40,167 bases of DNA from assembly GCA_031549345.1 (NCBI GenBank), contig JAVBPY010000014.1, forward strand, positions 1-40,167. The letters run 5' to 3'. The stretch comes from CASFRF01 sp031549345 (GTDB taxonomy: Bacteria; Verrucomicrobiota; Lentisphaeria; Victivallales; Victivallaceae). A program made the translations under genes and the position numbers. Within the stretch, counting starts at the first letter, position 1, and every line of letters begins with the position of its first letter. The notes beneath the pieces are model-generated. The model ran no database searches. It was not told the origin of the DNA and saw only the letters and a list, made by a program, of their open reading frames with translations. This document shows, piece after piece, positions 7,835 to 16,065 of this stretch.

Positions 7835-9348
7835 AGGCGTACCGGGATCTCCTCCAGTTTAATTTCCAGTCCGAAAACTTCCTTGAACAATCCGCTCTTC
7901 AGTTGCAGGTACCCGGGGCTGAACCACATTCCCTCCAACGTGGCGGCACGGATGGTCAGCGTGGAACCGTGCAGCTCCAGTTTGAAGGATGTTTTTTGTT
8001 CAAGCTGCGTGATTGCATCGGCGACACGGAGTATGGCGGAGAGTTTGAGCACAGTTACACGGTCTTCATCGCAAAGATTCCCATATTCGATTTGCCCGTG
8101 GTGCGGCGAGCCTTTCCGGTGGTACCGCGCGATCCCGGCGATGATTTTCTGGTCGCGCTCGCGTATGCCGGGGAGCTGCGTGTGCATAATCAAATAGTAC
8201 GAGTGTTTGTGGTGCTGCCGAACGTCCACAAAGTGCCCGATGTCGTGCAGAAGCGCGGCCAATTGCAGGAGAATGCGGCTTTTAGGGGAAAACGAATAGT
8301 TGCGCCGGAGCTTGTCGTAGAGCTTGAGCGCGCACACCGCCGTGGCCCGCGCACCTTCGAGTTCCACGCCGTATTTGTTCGCGACCCCTTCCACGCCCGC
8401 GACGAGATCGGGGAAAAAGACATCCTCTTCCCGTCGGCGGCGCACAAGCTCGGCCGCCAGCGCCGAACGGGTCGAAACCTTGGAAGCGTAAAAGCGCGAA
8501 CAGACGAATTCCTGCAAAAAGTAATTCAGCAGCGCGCCGCAAGAGGGGATGCTTAGCGCCAGGAAGTCGGCGCAGGATTGCTGGCGCAAAATATCCTCCG
8601 GCTCGGCACGCATCGCTTTTTCCGCCGCGAGGCGCGCGGCGTCGCCGGAAAGTCCCGCCGCGGCATCGCGCGCGAGCATCCGCACGCCCGCACCCATGCC
8701 GATAAGCAGGAGCGGACGCGCCGGGTCGAGCTCCACACATTCGGCCAAACGGCGCCGAATATTCATAGAGGAAAGATTTTCGATCATCTGCTCCACAGAC
8801 CACGAGCCGTGTCCGAATTCATCGATGGTCCGCACCGAGCCGATCGGCGCGGCTTCGCTGAAACGCAGGATGCGCTTTTCAAAGTAAAACACAAGGAGCG
8901 ATCCGGTTCCCACGATGAAGCCGACTCCCGTCGCCTCCTCTTCGGGCATGCGCTCGAGGAGCTCGGCACGCAACGCGGTAAAGTACAGCTCGATCTCCTC
9001 CTGCGGCTCAAGAATTTCGATCTCCAGCCCGGACTCAAAGCGGACGCGGTCGATGACAAGCTCGCGGTTTTCCGCCTCGCGCAGGGCGCTCGTGCCGACG
9101 GTGCGGTGTACTTTTACACCGTACTCCTCGAATTTGCGCTTGAATTGGCGCATAATCCGGCAGAGGAGGTTGACGCTCTCCGGCGCGACAACACCGCGGC
9201 GGAAAACATCCTGTCCGAGGTTCAGCGTCTGGGAGGCGCTGTCGAGGGCCTCGAAAGCGCCGCCCGGACGAATTTCGAAAATTTCCATCCGCACCGAGTG
9301 GGAACCGATGTCGATGATGCCCGCGACGAGTGTCTTTGCGCTTGCCAT
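7831..9348 (-). CDS. ppx: Exopolyphosphatase / GppA-type phosphatase with HD-like C-terminus
   Basis: 505 residues of the ASKHA-fold Ppx/GppA family. The N-terminal phosphate loop is IIDIGSHSVRMEIFEI, followed by VHRTVGTSALREAENRE and the second phosphate loop GFIVGTGSLLVFYF. The C-terminal half carries an HD-like helical domain with LQLAALLHDIGHFVDVRQHH. The family removes terminal phosphates from polyphosphate or pppGpp. Coupling to ppk by ATGA overlap supports an exopolyphosphatase role. Two canonical positions look unusual: DIGSHS where DIGSNS is typical, and GTGS where GGGS is typical. Activity should therefore be tested. The ATG follows the lipoprotein stop by 7 nt. Confidence 0.9.
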   Translation of the reverse strand: MASAKTLVAGIIDIGSHSVRMEIFEIRPGGAFEALDSASQTLNLGQDVFRRGVVAPESVNLLCRIMRQFKRKFEEYGVKVHRTVGTSALREAENRELVIDRVRFESGLEIEILEPQEEIELYFTALRAELLERMPEEEATGVGFIVGTGSLLVFYFEKRILRFSEAAPIGSVRTIDEFGHGSWSVEQMIENLSSMNIRRRLAECVELDPARPLLLIGMGAGVRMLARDAAAGLSGDAARLAAEKAMRAEPEDILRQQSCADFLALSIPSCGALLNYFLQEFVCSRFYASKVSTRSALAAELVRRRREEDVFFPDLVAGVEGVANKYGVELEGARATAVCALKLYDKLRRNYSFSPKSRILLQLAALLHDIGHFVDVRQHHKHSYYLIMHTQLPGIRERDQKIIAGIARYHRKGSPHHGQIEYGNLCDEDRVTVLKLSAILRVADAITQLEQKTSFKLELHGSTLTIRAATLEGMWFSPGYLQLKSGLFKEVFGLEIKLEEIPVRL

Positions 9349-9355
9349 GACGTTA

Positions 9356-9931
9356 TCAGAACCAGTTGCTTGCCGACGGATTGAAGTGGTCGTAGTTTTT
9401 CCGCGCGTATTTCAGAATACCGGCCGATGTTACCGGATCGAACGGTCCGGGCAGGACAACCCAGGCCGCATCCTCATTTTCCAGCGGCTTGGGCTGGAAT
9501 GTGGTGATGTACAGAACGCCATCCACCAGAAGCGCCATGCCCGCGTCGCGGTATTCGAGCGAAAGCATGGACCAGAGGATCAATCCGCGCCGGTCTAATT
9601 TTACGCGCAAATCGTACGTATCGGGACGGTCGCTGCGCGGCAGAAGCTTCACTTCTTCAATATTCTTCGAGCTGAAAAACTGGTTGGAATTGACGCAGAC
9701 CACTTTTCCGTCGAACGTTGAAATGGGCTTTTCCAGCTCTCCGCCACGTGGGAATTTGACCACCTGATAGACGCCGATGACGTACTTTGGCTTGTATTCC
9801 ACCCCGAACGATTCGTCGTCTGTGGAACTCCCCTGCCCGAACGCCTCCCGGAAAGCATCTTTGAATTCGGCGCACCCGAAAAGAGGCAAAAGAACCATTG
9901 CGGCAAGCATCCAACGTGTGAAGCGCATCAT
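9356..9931 (-). CDS. Predicted lipoprotein of unknown function
   Basis: 191 residues from the chosen ATG. A short basic N-region and hydrophobic core lead to a lipobox LPLFGC, so the mature protein should begin at that Cys and be membrane-anchored. The mature part is polar with beta-rich stretches (KYVIGVYQVVKF, KVVCVNSNQFF, LLVDGVLYITTF). I recognise no family. Three in-frame ATGs lie within 9 nt; AGGGAG abuts the first and stands 6 nt before the second (9931), which I choose. It is the first gene of the polyphosphate operon and only 7 nt separate it from ppx, so it could be an envelope sensor or cofactor for that system, though this is only positional inference. Confidence 0.75.
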   Translation of the reverse strand: MMRFTRWMLAAMVLLPLFGCAEFKDAFREAFGQGSSTDDESFGVEYKPKYVIGVYQVVKFPRGGELEKPISTFDGKVVCVNSNQFFSSKNIEEVKLLPRSDRPDTYDLRVKLDRRGLILWSMLSLEYRDAGMALLVDGVLYITTFQPKPLENEDAAWVVLPGPFDPVTSAGILKYARKNYDHFNPSASNWF

Positions 9932-9980
9932 TTTCATCTCCCTTGCTGTGAAAATCGTTTGCATAAATATAAACCGGATT

Positions 9981-10008
9981 TTGAAAAAGTACAGCGGCAA
10001 TGTATATT
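9981..10008 (+). promoter_or_regulatory. Sigma70-type promoter for aroE and the following gene train
   Basis: TTGAAA (9981-9986), 16-nt spacer, TATATT (10003-10008). Transcription should start near 10014, which excludes the in-frame ATG at 10011 and supports the aroE start at 10041. An AAGGA at 10016-10020 lies about 20 nt before that ATG, unusually far. Confidence 0.6.
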
Positions 10009-10040
10009 ACATGAAAAGGATTAACAAAATTCAAACAATT

Positions 10041-10910
10041 ATGACATCTTTTTCGCTCCCCGCCGACTGGCGGTACGTTGTAATCGGAGACCCTGTGGAA
10101 CACAGCAAGTCGCCCGCCATGCAGAATGCGGCGCTTTCCGCGTTGGGCTATGGAAACGCCTACGGAAAAGTCCGCGTCCGTGCGGAAGAGCTCGGCGCGT
10201 TCGTCGAAGCCGCGCGCCAAAACCTCGCGGGCTTCAACATCACCGTTCCGCACAAAACGGCGATCCTGCCCTTTTTAGACGAAGTCGCCCCCGACGCACT
10301 GCACGCCAACAGCGTAAACACTGTAATCAAACGCCCGGACGGCTCCTTATACGGGACATCGACGGACGGAATCGGCATCGAACGCGCGGTACGGGAGGCT
10401 TTCAACCTTGTCCCGAAAGGATTGAACATCGTCCTCTTCGGCGCGGGCGGCGCGGCGCAAGCCATCGCCGACCATTACGCGCGGCACGGCGCGCATTCAA
10501 TCTTCTGGGTGAACCGCACACAGGATAAAGTCGCCGATCTGGCCGCGCGCCTGGCAACCCGGCATCCGAAGCTTGCCATTGATGCGGCGTCTCCGGCCGA
10601 TCCCCGTCTTCGTACCATTTTGCGCGAAGCGGATCTCGTCATCCAGGCGACGAGCCTCGGCCTGAAGGTGGACGACCCCGCGCCGTTCGATTTCTCCCTC
10701 CTCGACGGCCTTGAGCGTGCCGCCGGAATGGAAACCATTTACCGAACCACCCCCTTCCTGAACGCTTTCCGCAAACGTGGTTTGCACGCGGCGGACGGGC
10801 GGGGGATGCTGCTCCATCAGGGAGCGGCGTCGCTGGAACTCTGGCTTGGCGTCCCCGTTCCCCTCGAAAAAATGCGAAACGCCCTGGAGGATGCATTGTG
10901 CTGCGTTTGA
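10041..10910 (+). CDS. aroE: Shikimate dehydrogenase
   Basis: 289 residues. The substrate-binding N-terminal domain has VIGDPVEHSKSPAMQNAAL and FNITVPHKTAILPFLDEV (catalytic Lys in VPHK) and NSVNTVI. The Rossmann domain has VLFGAGGAAQAI and WVNRTQDKVADLA, with NRT typical of an NADP-preferring enzyme. Late motifs are TTPFLNAFRKRG and DGRGMLLHQGAASLELW. It reduces 3-dehydroshikimate to shikimate in the cytosol (aromatic amino-acid pathway). The start MTSFSLPADW is preferred because the promoter -10 lies just upstream of the alternative. Its 3' end overlaps the prepilin peptidase gene by 13 nt and supplies that gene's ribosome site. Confidence 0.95.
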   Translation: MTSFSLPADWRYVVIGDPVEHSKSPAMQNAALSALGYGNAYGKVRVRAEELGAFVEAARQNLAGFNITVPHKTAILPFLDEVAPDALHANSVNTVIKRPDGSLYGTSTDGIGIERAVREAFNLVPKGLNIVLFGAGGAAQAIADHYARHGAHSIFWVNRTQDKVADLAARLATRHPKLAIDAASPADPRLRTILREADLVIQATSLGLKVDDPAPFDFSLLDGLERAAGMETIYRTTPFLNAFRKRGLHAADGRGMLLHQGAASLELWLGVPVPLEKMRNALEDALCCV

Positions 10911-11806
10911 ACGATGGAATTTATCCTTGGAGCTTTTCGCTCGGCATGGAAGACCCGATGCTCTGGTTTTTCTGGATCATGGTCTTCGCCTTCGGTTGTT
11001 GCTGGGGAAGTTTTCTGAATGTCTGCATCTGGCGGATGCCGCGCGGCGAATCGGTCAGCGACGCGCCGTCGCACTGTCCGAAATGCGATATGCTTATCCG
11101 CTGGTTCGACAACATCCCTTTGCTGAGCTTCACCCTCCTACGCGGCCGTTGCCGCCGGTGCAAAGAACCGATCTCGCCCCGTTACGTGATTGTCGAGGCG
11201 TTCACCGGACTGTTTTTCCTGGGGCTTTTCCTGAAGGCGACGCTGACAGGGCAGCCGCCCGCTGTTCTGCCCATGTATTTCATCATGGCAATGCTGGCCA
11301 TTACCACGTTCTTCATCGACGGGCGCTTCCGGATCATCCCCGATGCCACAACGTACCCGGCCATACTGGCCGGGGTGCTTATTTCGGCGGCCTTCCCCGC
11401 CGTCTGGGGCGCGGGGGTAACGTACGGGGCGGCGATCGTCATGGCGCTTTTCTGGCCGCTCCTGACGGGGGGCATTCTCCTCTCTCTAACCCTCCTGGGG
11501 CGAAGGCTGCTGGGCCGCGAAGCTTTCGGGCTTGGCGATGTGAAGTTCATGATCGCAGCCTGCGCCCTTCTTGGTCCGGCCGGAGCGTTCTTCACTCTCT
11601 TTTCCGCCTCGCTCCTCGCCCTGCTCTGGGGTGCGGTCATCGCGCGGCGCAAGAAACGCAAATGGCGGCGCATCGCCCTGCCCTTCGGACCGTTTCTGAG
11701 CATCGGGGCGACCGTATCGATGTTCTGCGGCGAACTGTTTTGCCGCCTTTACATGGAATGGATCGTATTTTTACGACAACTATTGCACAGCACACAAGGA
11801 GTTTAA
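10898..11806 (+). CDS. pilD: Prepilin peptidase (type IV leader peptidase, A24 family)
   Basis: 302 residues, inner-membrane protein with about eight hydrophobic segments. The N-terminal zinc/methylase module has two CxxC pairs (C60/C63 CPKC, C85/C88 CRRC) after GSFLNVCIWRMPRGESV. The peptidase aspartates are in FFIDGRFRIIPD (about 141) and GLGDVKF (D214). It cleaves and N-methylates type IV prepilins or type II secretion pseudopilins. The start is GTG at 10898, 7 nt after GGAGG inside aroE; an internal ATG is possible but has no better site. No pilus genes are nearby, so its substrates are encoded elsewhere. Confidence 0.92.
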   Translation: MLRLNDGIYPWSFSLGMEDPMLWFFWIMVFAFGCCWGSFLNVCIWRMPRGESVSDAPSHCPKCDMLIRWFDNIPLLSFTLLRGRCRRCKEPISPRYVIVEAFTGLFFLGLFLKATLTGQPPAVLPMYFIMAMLAITTFFIDGRFRIIPDATTYPAILAGVLISAAFPAVWGAGVTYGAAIVMALFWPLLTGGILLSLTLLGRRLLGREAFGLGDVKFMIAACALLGPAGAFFTLFSASLLALLWGAVIARRKKRKWRRIALPFGPFLSIGATVSMFCGELFCRLYMEWIVFLRQLLHSTQGV

Positions 11807-11809
11807 ACC

Positions 11810-13048
11810 ATGTCCGACACTTTCCAGCAAGCCGTACGCGTGTACCGCGATCACGAAGTCGACGTCGAAGCGGCCCTCGCCCGCTTGAACCGCATCGCCA
11901 TCAGCCTCCACTGCTGGCAGGGGGACGATGTGGGCGGATTTGAAAGCGCCGCCGGATTGGATGGCGGCCTGGCCGTTACCGGAAACTACCCGGGGCGCGC
12001 GCGCACGCCCGAGGAGCTGCGGAGCGACATCGATTTCGCCTTCGGCCTGATCCCCGGCCTCAAACGCCTGAATCTGCACGCCATTTACGCGGACAGCGGC
12101 AGCGCGGAACGCGATGAGCTTACGGCGGACAACTTCGCCGGCTGGCTCACCTGGGCAAAACATCGCGAAGTCGGACTGGATTTCAACCCGACATTTTTCT
12201 CGCACCCCATGGCGGCAAGCGGCTTCACGCTGAGCAGCGCCGACGACAAAGTCCGCGCCTACTGGGTGAAACACGGCATCGCCTGCCGCCGGATCGCGGC
12301 GGCATTCGGGCGCGAACTCGGCAATTGCTGCATCAACAACGTCTGGATTCCGGACGGGTACAAGGATGTCCCCGCCGACCGCCTCGCGCCGCGCGAACGC
12401 CTGCGCGATTCGCTGGACCAGATTTTCGCGGAAAAAATCGAAACACGCTACGCAAAAGACGCGGTGGAGAGCAAACTCTTCGGCATCGGTTCGGAAAGTT
12501 ATGTGGTCGGATCGCACGAGTTTTACATGGGCTATGCCCTGAAAAACAGCAAGCTCCTCTGCCTCGACTCGGGGCATTTCCATCCCACGGAATCGATTGC
12601 CGATAAATTCTCCTCCATGCTTCTTTTTGCCGACGAGCTTTTGCTGCACGTCAGCCGCGGCGTCCGCTGGGACAGCGATCATGTTGTACTGCTGAACGAC
12701 GAGCTCAAATCCATCGCCGAGGAGGTGGTTCGCTACAAATTCGACTCCCGCATCCACATCGGGCTGGACTATTTCGATGCAAGCATCAACCGGATCGCCG
12801 CGTGGGTGATCGGCGCACGGAACATCCAGCGCGCACTCCTGTTGGCGCTCCTGGAGTCACCCCGCATCCGCCGCGCCGAACAGGAAGGCGACTACACAAC
12901 GCGCCTCGCCCTCCAGGAAGAAGCGCGGATGCTCCCGGCCGGGGAAATCTGGGCCGAGTTCTGCCGCCGCCACAATTGCAACGAAACCGCCGGTTGGCTG
13001 GAACAGGTCCGCACCTACGAAAAAAACGTTTTGAGCAAGAGAGGCTGA
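11810..13048 (+). CDS. rhaA: L-rhamnose isomerase
   Basis: 412 residues, matching RhaA length. The N-terminal signature is LNRIAISLHCWQGDDVGGFE, followed by TGNYPGRARTPEELRSDI. Metal-site motifs are LCLDSGHFHPTESIADK and RGVRWDSDHVVLL. It isomerises L-rhamnose to L-rhamnulose in the cytosol with Mn2+. AAGGAG overlaps the end of pilD and stands 8 nt before the ATG. It is 3 nt from the aldolase-like gene, forming a minimal rhamnose catabolic pair without a linked kinase (rhaB). Confidence 0.96.
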   Translation: MSDTFQQAVRVYRDHEVDVEAALARLNRIAISLHCWQGDDVGGFESAAGLDGGLAVTGNYPGRARTPEELRSDIDFAFGLIPGLKRLNLHAIYADSGSAERDELTADNFAGWLTWAKHREVGLDFNPTFFSHPMAASGFTLSSADDKVRAYWVKHGIACRRIAAAFGRELGNCCINNVWIPDGYKDVPADRLAPRERLRDSLDQIFAEKIETRYAKDAVESKLFGIGSESYVVGSHEFYMGYALKNSKLLCLDSGHFHPTESIADKFSSMLLFADELLLHVSRGVRWDSDHVVLLNDELKSIAEEVVRYKFDSRIHIGLDYFDASINRIAAWVIGARNIQRALLLALLESPRIRRAEQEGDYTTRLALQEEARMLPAGEIWAEFCRRHNCNETAGWLEQVRTYEKNVLSKRG

Positions 13049-13051
13049 GCC

Positions 13052-14554
13052 ATGTCCCTTCAAGTCATCACCGCGCTTTCGCGCCGCTACGGCGCGGATT
13101 CCGCCTATGTCCTGGCCGGAGGCGGCAACACCTCGTTCAAGGACGAAAAATATCTGTACGTCAAACCCAGCGGCGTTCCCCTCCGGTCGATTCAGCCGGA
13201 AGACTTCGTCAAAATGGAGCGTGAAACCATCCGCGCGTGTTTCTCGCTGGGCGATTTCGCCTCCGTCGCCGAGCGCGAGGCGGAGGTCAAACGGCGCATG
13301 GCCTACGCCGTGGCCGTCGGCTCCTCCGGGCGTCCTTCGGTGGAAGCGCCCCTGCATGAACTCATGCCGTTCCGCTATGTCGTGCACCTCCACCCCGCGC
13401 TCATCAACGCCCTGACATGCGGCGCGGAAGGCGCGATGTGGGCAGGGCGCCTTTTTCCGGAAGCGCTGTGGGTCGATTACGTCGATCCCGGCTTCACGCT
13501 GGCGCAACGGGTGAGCGACGCGCTTCAGGGGTTCGTGCGGGCCACGAACCGCGCGCCCGCGGTGATCCTCCTCCAAAACCACGGTGTTTTCGTCGGCGGC
13601 GATACGCCGGAGGCGATCGATGCGCACTATTCGCATTTAATGGGAACATTGCGCAAGCATGTCGATGTTACACTTGCACAAGGGACCCTCGACACCGCCT
13701 GGGTTGCCGACACCGCGGTGGCATTGCGTGCGCCGCTCGGCGCGGGTGCTCTGCGGTCCGCCGCGCCGTTCCGGACCGCGCGCGGACCTCTGACCCCGGA
13801 TCACATCGTCTATGCCAAAAGCTATTCGCTGATCTCCGAAGATCCGACACCGGAGGCGATCGACGCCTTCGCCCGCCGGCACGGTTACCGCCCGTTGGTT
13901 CTGGACGTCCCGGGACGCGCCGTATTCGGCGCGGGGGCGAACGGAGACGGCGCCGCGACGGTGCTGGAACTTGCGCGCGACGCGGCCTTGGTGGAAGTAT
14001 GCGCCGCCGCGTTCGGCGGAGCACATTATCTCACCGATGCGCAGCGCGGCTTCATTGAGAACTGGGAAGTGGAGTCCTACCGCAAGAGCGTTGCGGCGGG
14101 CGGTGCTTCGGACCGTCCGCTCAAAGGCAAAGTCTGCCGTCTTTCGCCGCATCTTGCGGACTTGGAAACGCCGTTGCGCAAGGCGGGCGCGGACGTTGTT
14201 TCCGAAGAAACGCCCCTGGAGGAGATTCTCCTCGCCTTCGGCGGCCTGGATATTGTCCTGACCGACAGGATGGATACCTTGCAGGAATCCATGCGCGTTA
14301 TGGAACGCGGAAGTGCCTGGGGCGATATCGTCCTTTTCAACGTGCTTCCGGCGGAACTCCATGCGGCGGCGCAACGCGGCTTGGCGCACAAAGTAAAGGT
14401 CAACGGCATCGAAACGGCCTGTCCGGTGGAAAATCCGATGGGCGTTGTTCCTTCGTTGGAAATGCTCCTCCTCGCGGTGTGCTACTTCGTCGGGCAGTCG
14501 CTTGAAACCGGCAAAACGCTCTCCGTTTCCGGCGGCGTGAATTTACAGAAATGA
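13052..14554 (+). CDS. Rhamnulose-1-phosphate aldolase-like protein with vestigial SDR domain
   Basis: 500 residues. The class II aldolase/adducin domain (about 1-250) has AGGGNTSFKD, a metal-binding VVHLHP (H112, H114), LLQNHGVFVGG (H177) and E103. The linker FGGAHYLTDAQRGFIENWEV (321-340) is typical of the bifunctional rhamnulose-1-P aldolase/lactaldehyde dehydrogenase family (RhaE/RhaEW-like, about 700 residues). Here the C-terminal dehydrogenase appears collapsed to about 140 residues: LKGKVCRL, AFGGLDIVL and TGKTLSVSGG recall SDR start, middle and end, but the TGxxxGxG nucleotide loop and YxxxK catalytic pair are missing. Predicted role: cleavage of rhamnulose-1-phosphate to DHAP and lactaldehyde without oxidation of the aldehyde. 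Coupled to rhaA. Confidence 0.85.
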   Translation: MSLQVITALSRRYGADSAYVLAGGGNTSFKDEKYLYVKPSGVPLRSIQPEDFVKMERETIRACFSLGDFASVAEREAEVKRRMAYAVAVGSSGRPSVEAPLHELMPFRYVVHLHPALINALTCGAEGAMWAGRLFPEALWVDYVDPGFTLAQRVSDALQGFVRATNRAPAVILLQNHGVFVGGDTPEAIDAHYSHLMGTLRKHVDVTLAQGTLDTAWVADTAVALRAPLGAGALRSAAPFRTARGPLTPDHIVYAKSYSLISEDPTPEAIDAFARRHGYRPLVLDVPGRAVFGAGANGDGAATVLELARDAALVEVCAAAFGGAHYLTDAQRGFIENWEVESYRKSVAAGGASDRPLKGKVCRLSPHLADLETPLRKAGADVVSEETPLEEILLAFGGLDIVLTDRMDTLQESMRVMERGSAWGDIVLFNVLPAELHAAAQRGLAHKVKVNGIETACPVENPMGVVPSLEMLLLAVCYFVGQSLETGKTLSVSGGVNLQK

Positions 14555-14568
14555 TAAGGAAAAGAACC

Positions 14569-15204
14569 ATGATCAAACGCATTTTATTTCAAGGCGACTC
14601 CATCACCGATTGCGGACGGAGCCGCGATAATGTGCCTCCCAACACCTACATGGGCTCCGGGTATCCGGCGCTCGTGTCCAACCGTCTGAACGCGGCACAC
14701 CCGGCGCTTCAGCTGGAGTGCCTGAATCGCGGCATTTCCGGCCACCGCGTGGTGGATCTTTACGCCCGTTGGAAAATCGATACACTGAACCTGAATCCCG
14801 ATGTCCTGAGCATCCTGATCGGTGTGAACGACACCTGGCACGAAAAGACGAACCGCAACGGCGTGGAAGTTCCACGTTACGGCGAATTTTACTGGCGGCT
14901 TCTGGAATGGTCGCGGGCGACGAATCCGAACATGAAATTCGTTCTGATCGCCCCGTTTGTCCTGGAAACGGAAAACGGCCCCGTTAAGCCGGACTGGTGC
15001 GAAGAAGTCGCCCAGCGCCGCGCCATCGTCTGCCAGCTTGCCGCCGAATTCAACGCCGCCTACATCGATGCGCAGGAAATTTTCGACAAGGCGGCCAAAA
15101 AAGCTCCGAACGCCTACTGGCTCCCGGATGGCGTCCATCCCTCCGGCGCGGGGCACCAGCTTATCGCCGACGCCTGGCTCGATGCAACACGCGAATGGTT
15201 TTAA
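14569..15204 (+). CDS. SGNH/GDSL hydrolase
   Basis: 211 residues. Block I FQGDSITD (S11), block II NRGISG (G58 region), block III GVND (N87) and block V LPDGVHPSGAGH (D187, H190) give the complete SGNH catalytic set. No signal peptide is visible, so it is probably cytosolic. AAGGA stands 8 nt before the chosen ATG; an ATG 18 nt upstream lacks a site. Family members are carbohydrate or acyl esterases. Its place 14 nt after the rhamnose aldolase suggests removal of acyl groups from imported rhamnose-containing saccharides (inference). Confidence 0.9.
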   Translation: MIKRILFQGDSITDCGRSRDNVPPNTYMGSGYPALVSNRLNAAHPALQLECLNRGISGHRVVDLYARWKIDTLNLNPDVLSILIGVNDTWHEKTNRNGVEVPRYGEFYWRLLEWSRATNPNMKFVLIAPFVLETENGPVKPDWCEEVAQRRAIVCQLAAEFNAAYIDAQEIFDKAAKKAPNAYWLPDGVHPSGAGHQLIADAWLDATREWF

Positions 15205-15916
15205 CCGCTTCTTCGCAGTAGGATTTACTCCGCATACGCTGCCGCCGAAAGAAATTTCGTCGGCACTGCGTTGTGCGGAGCGTGCTTCGGTACGCCATAT
15301 TGTTTGGGAAAACGAACGCATGCCGGGGGCTCCGGCGCTCCGCCACTATCTCCGCTTCCGCAATGGCGCAACGGTGGACGAGCTTCGGCATGCGCTCCAT
15401 GCCGTACCGGGAACATTCGGCCTTATTCTCCCCGCGCCCGACGAGCACCTCCGCGATTTCGCGCTCGTCCGCGAACTCCACCTCGCCTCCGACACAGACT
15501 TTCAAATCTTTCCGGCAACAGCGGAATGGCGGAGGAGCTGGCCATTGTGGCATCACACAACCCCCCTCCCGCAGGTTTTACAGGAGCTTTTCCGTTTCGG
15601 CGACAAAACACTCGCGAATCAATTTTCCCGCGCATGGTTCCTCCCGCCGCCGCCGCTCGTTTCGTCCGAACCGAGCCACCGCTGCCGCGAACTCCTGGAC
15701 GCATTCCGGGAACGGCGCCGGGGACTTGCCGTAAGCAGCGCCGCACTGGGCAATGCGACACGCAACTGGGCGACATTGTTCGCTCTCCAAGGCGCGCTTT
15801 CGCGCGATCTCGGCCAAATACGCCTCCGCCAACTGGAGGAACGACGCGCCCTCGGCGGTATGGTGGACACCGAATCGCTCGAAGAGCTCTCCGACGATTT
15901 TTTCAGTGAGGAATAA
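15182..15916 (+). CDS. Unrecognised protein, about 244 residues
   Basis: An open frame with native-looking composition that starts inside the SGNH gene (23-nt overlap) and ends just before a gene fragment. It has no signal peptide or membrane segment and no known motif. The N-terminal half is mixed alpha/beta (HIVWENERM, HYLRFRNGATVDELRHAL, FGLILPAPDEHL). The C-terminus is helical and charged (RDLGQIRLRQLEERRALGG) with an acidic tail (ELSDDFFSEE). No good ribosome site precedes the first ATG (15182); a later ATG near 15319 is possible. The end of the rhamnose gene train is the only context. Function not assigned. Confidence 0.55.
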   Translation: MQHANGFNRFFAVGFTPHTLPPKEISSALRCAERASVRHIVWENERMPGAPALRHYLRFRNGATVDELRHALHAVPGTFGLILPAPDEHLRDFALVRELHLASDTDFQIFPATAEWRRSWPLWHHTTPLPQVLQELFRFGDKTLANQFSRAWFLPPPPLVSSEPSHRCRELLDAFRERRRGLAVSSAALGNATRNWATLFALQGALSRDLGQIRLRQLEERRALGGMVDTESLEELSDDFFSEE

Positions 15917-15920
15917 CCCG

Positions 15921-15995
15921 GAATCACTTTGGAACGCCACGCGTTTTCGCGGCGCTCCATCCCCGCGATGGTTCCGCCGCGACCGAAAGCCGGCT
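15921..15995 (-). pseudogene. Decayed second copy of the 3' end of the radical SAM-MnmC gene
   Basis: Reading the minus strand gives PAFGRGGTIAG, then after a deletion a segment equivalent to ERRE..., then RGVPK in another frame. These match in order the C-terminal tail of the intact gene at 18207 (PAFGRRRGGTIAG ... AERRERV ... RGVPKWF). At the DNA level a 17-base block, GCGATGGTTCCGCCGCG, is identical at 15965-15981 and 18406-18422, and a second similar block lies at 15921-15942 versus 18233-18256. Both copies have the same orientation. Confidence 0.6.
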
Positions 15996-16016
15996 GCGAA
16001 AAAACACCTCTGTGCC

Positions 16017-16045
16017 TTGAAAAAATCCATCAATCGGTGTATGTT
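16017..16045 (+). promoter_or_regulatory. Promoter for the three-gene unknown cassette
   Basis: TTGAAA (16017-16022), 17-nt spacer, TATGTT (16040-16045), 20 nt before the first ATG of the cassette. Confidence 0.5.
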
Positions 16046-16065
16046 TCGCACAAAGGCGGTGCGAC

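Noticed and set aside
6638..8197. 519-codon plus-strand open frame
   Set aside because: Antisense to ppk and the end of ppx; no start signal and no recognisable motif.
9938..9980. Minus-strand promoter for the polyphosphate operon
   Set aside because: A TATATT-like -10 can be found but no acceptable -35 at 16-18 nt, so I did not list it.
10011..10041. ATG at 10011 as the aroE start
   Set aside because: It lies only 3 nt after the predicted -10 box, upstream of the expected transcription start; the conserved protein begins after 10041.
11780..12757. Minus-strand open frame opposite rhaA
   Set aside because: Shadow of the rhaA frame; RhaA signatures on the plus strand are unambiguous.
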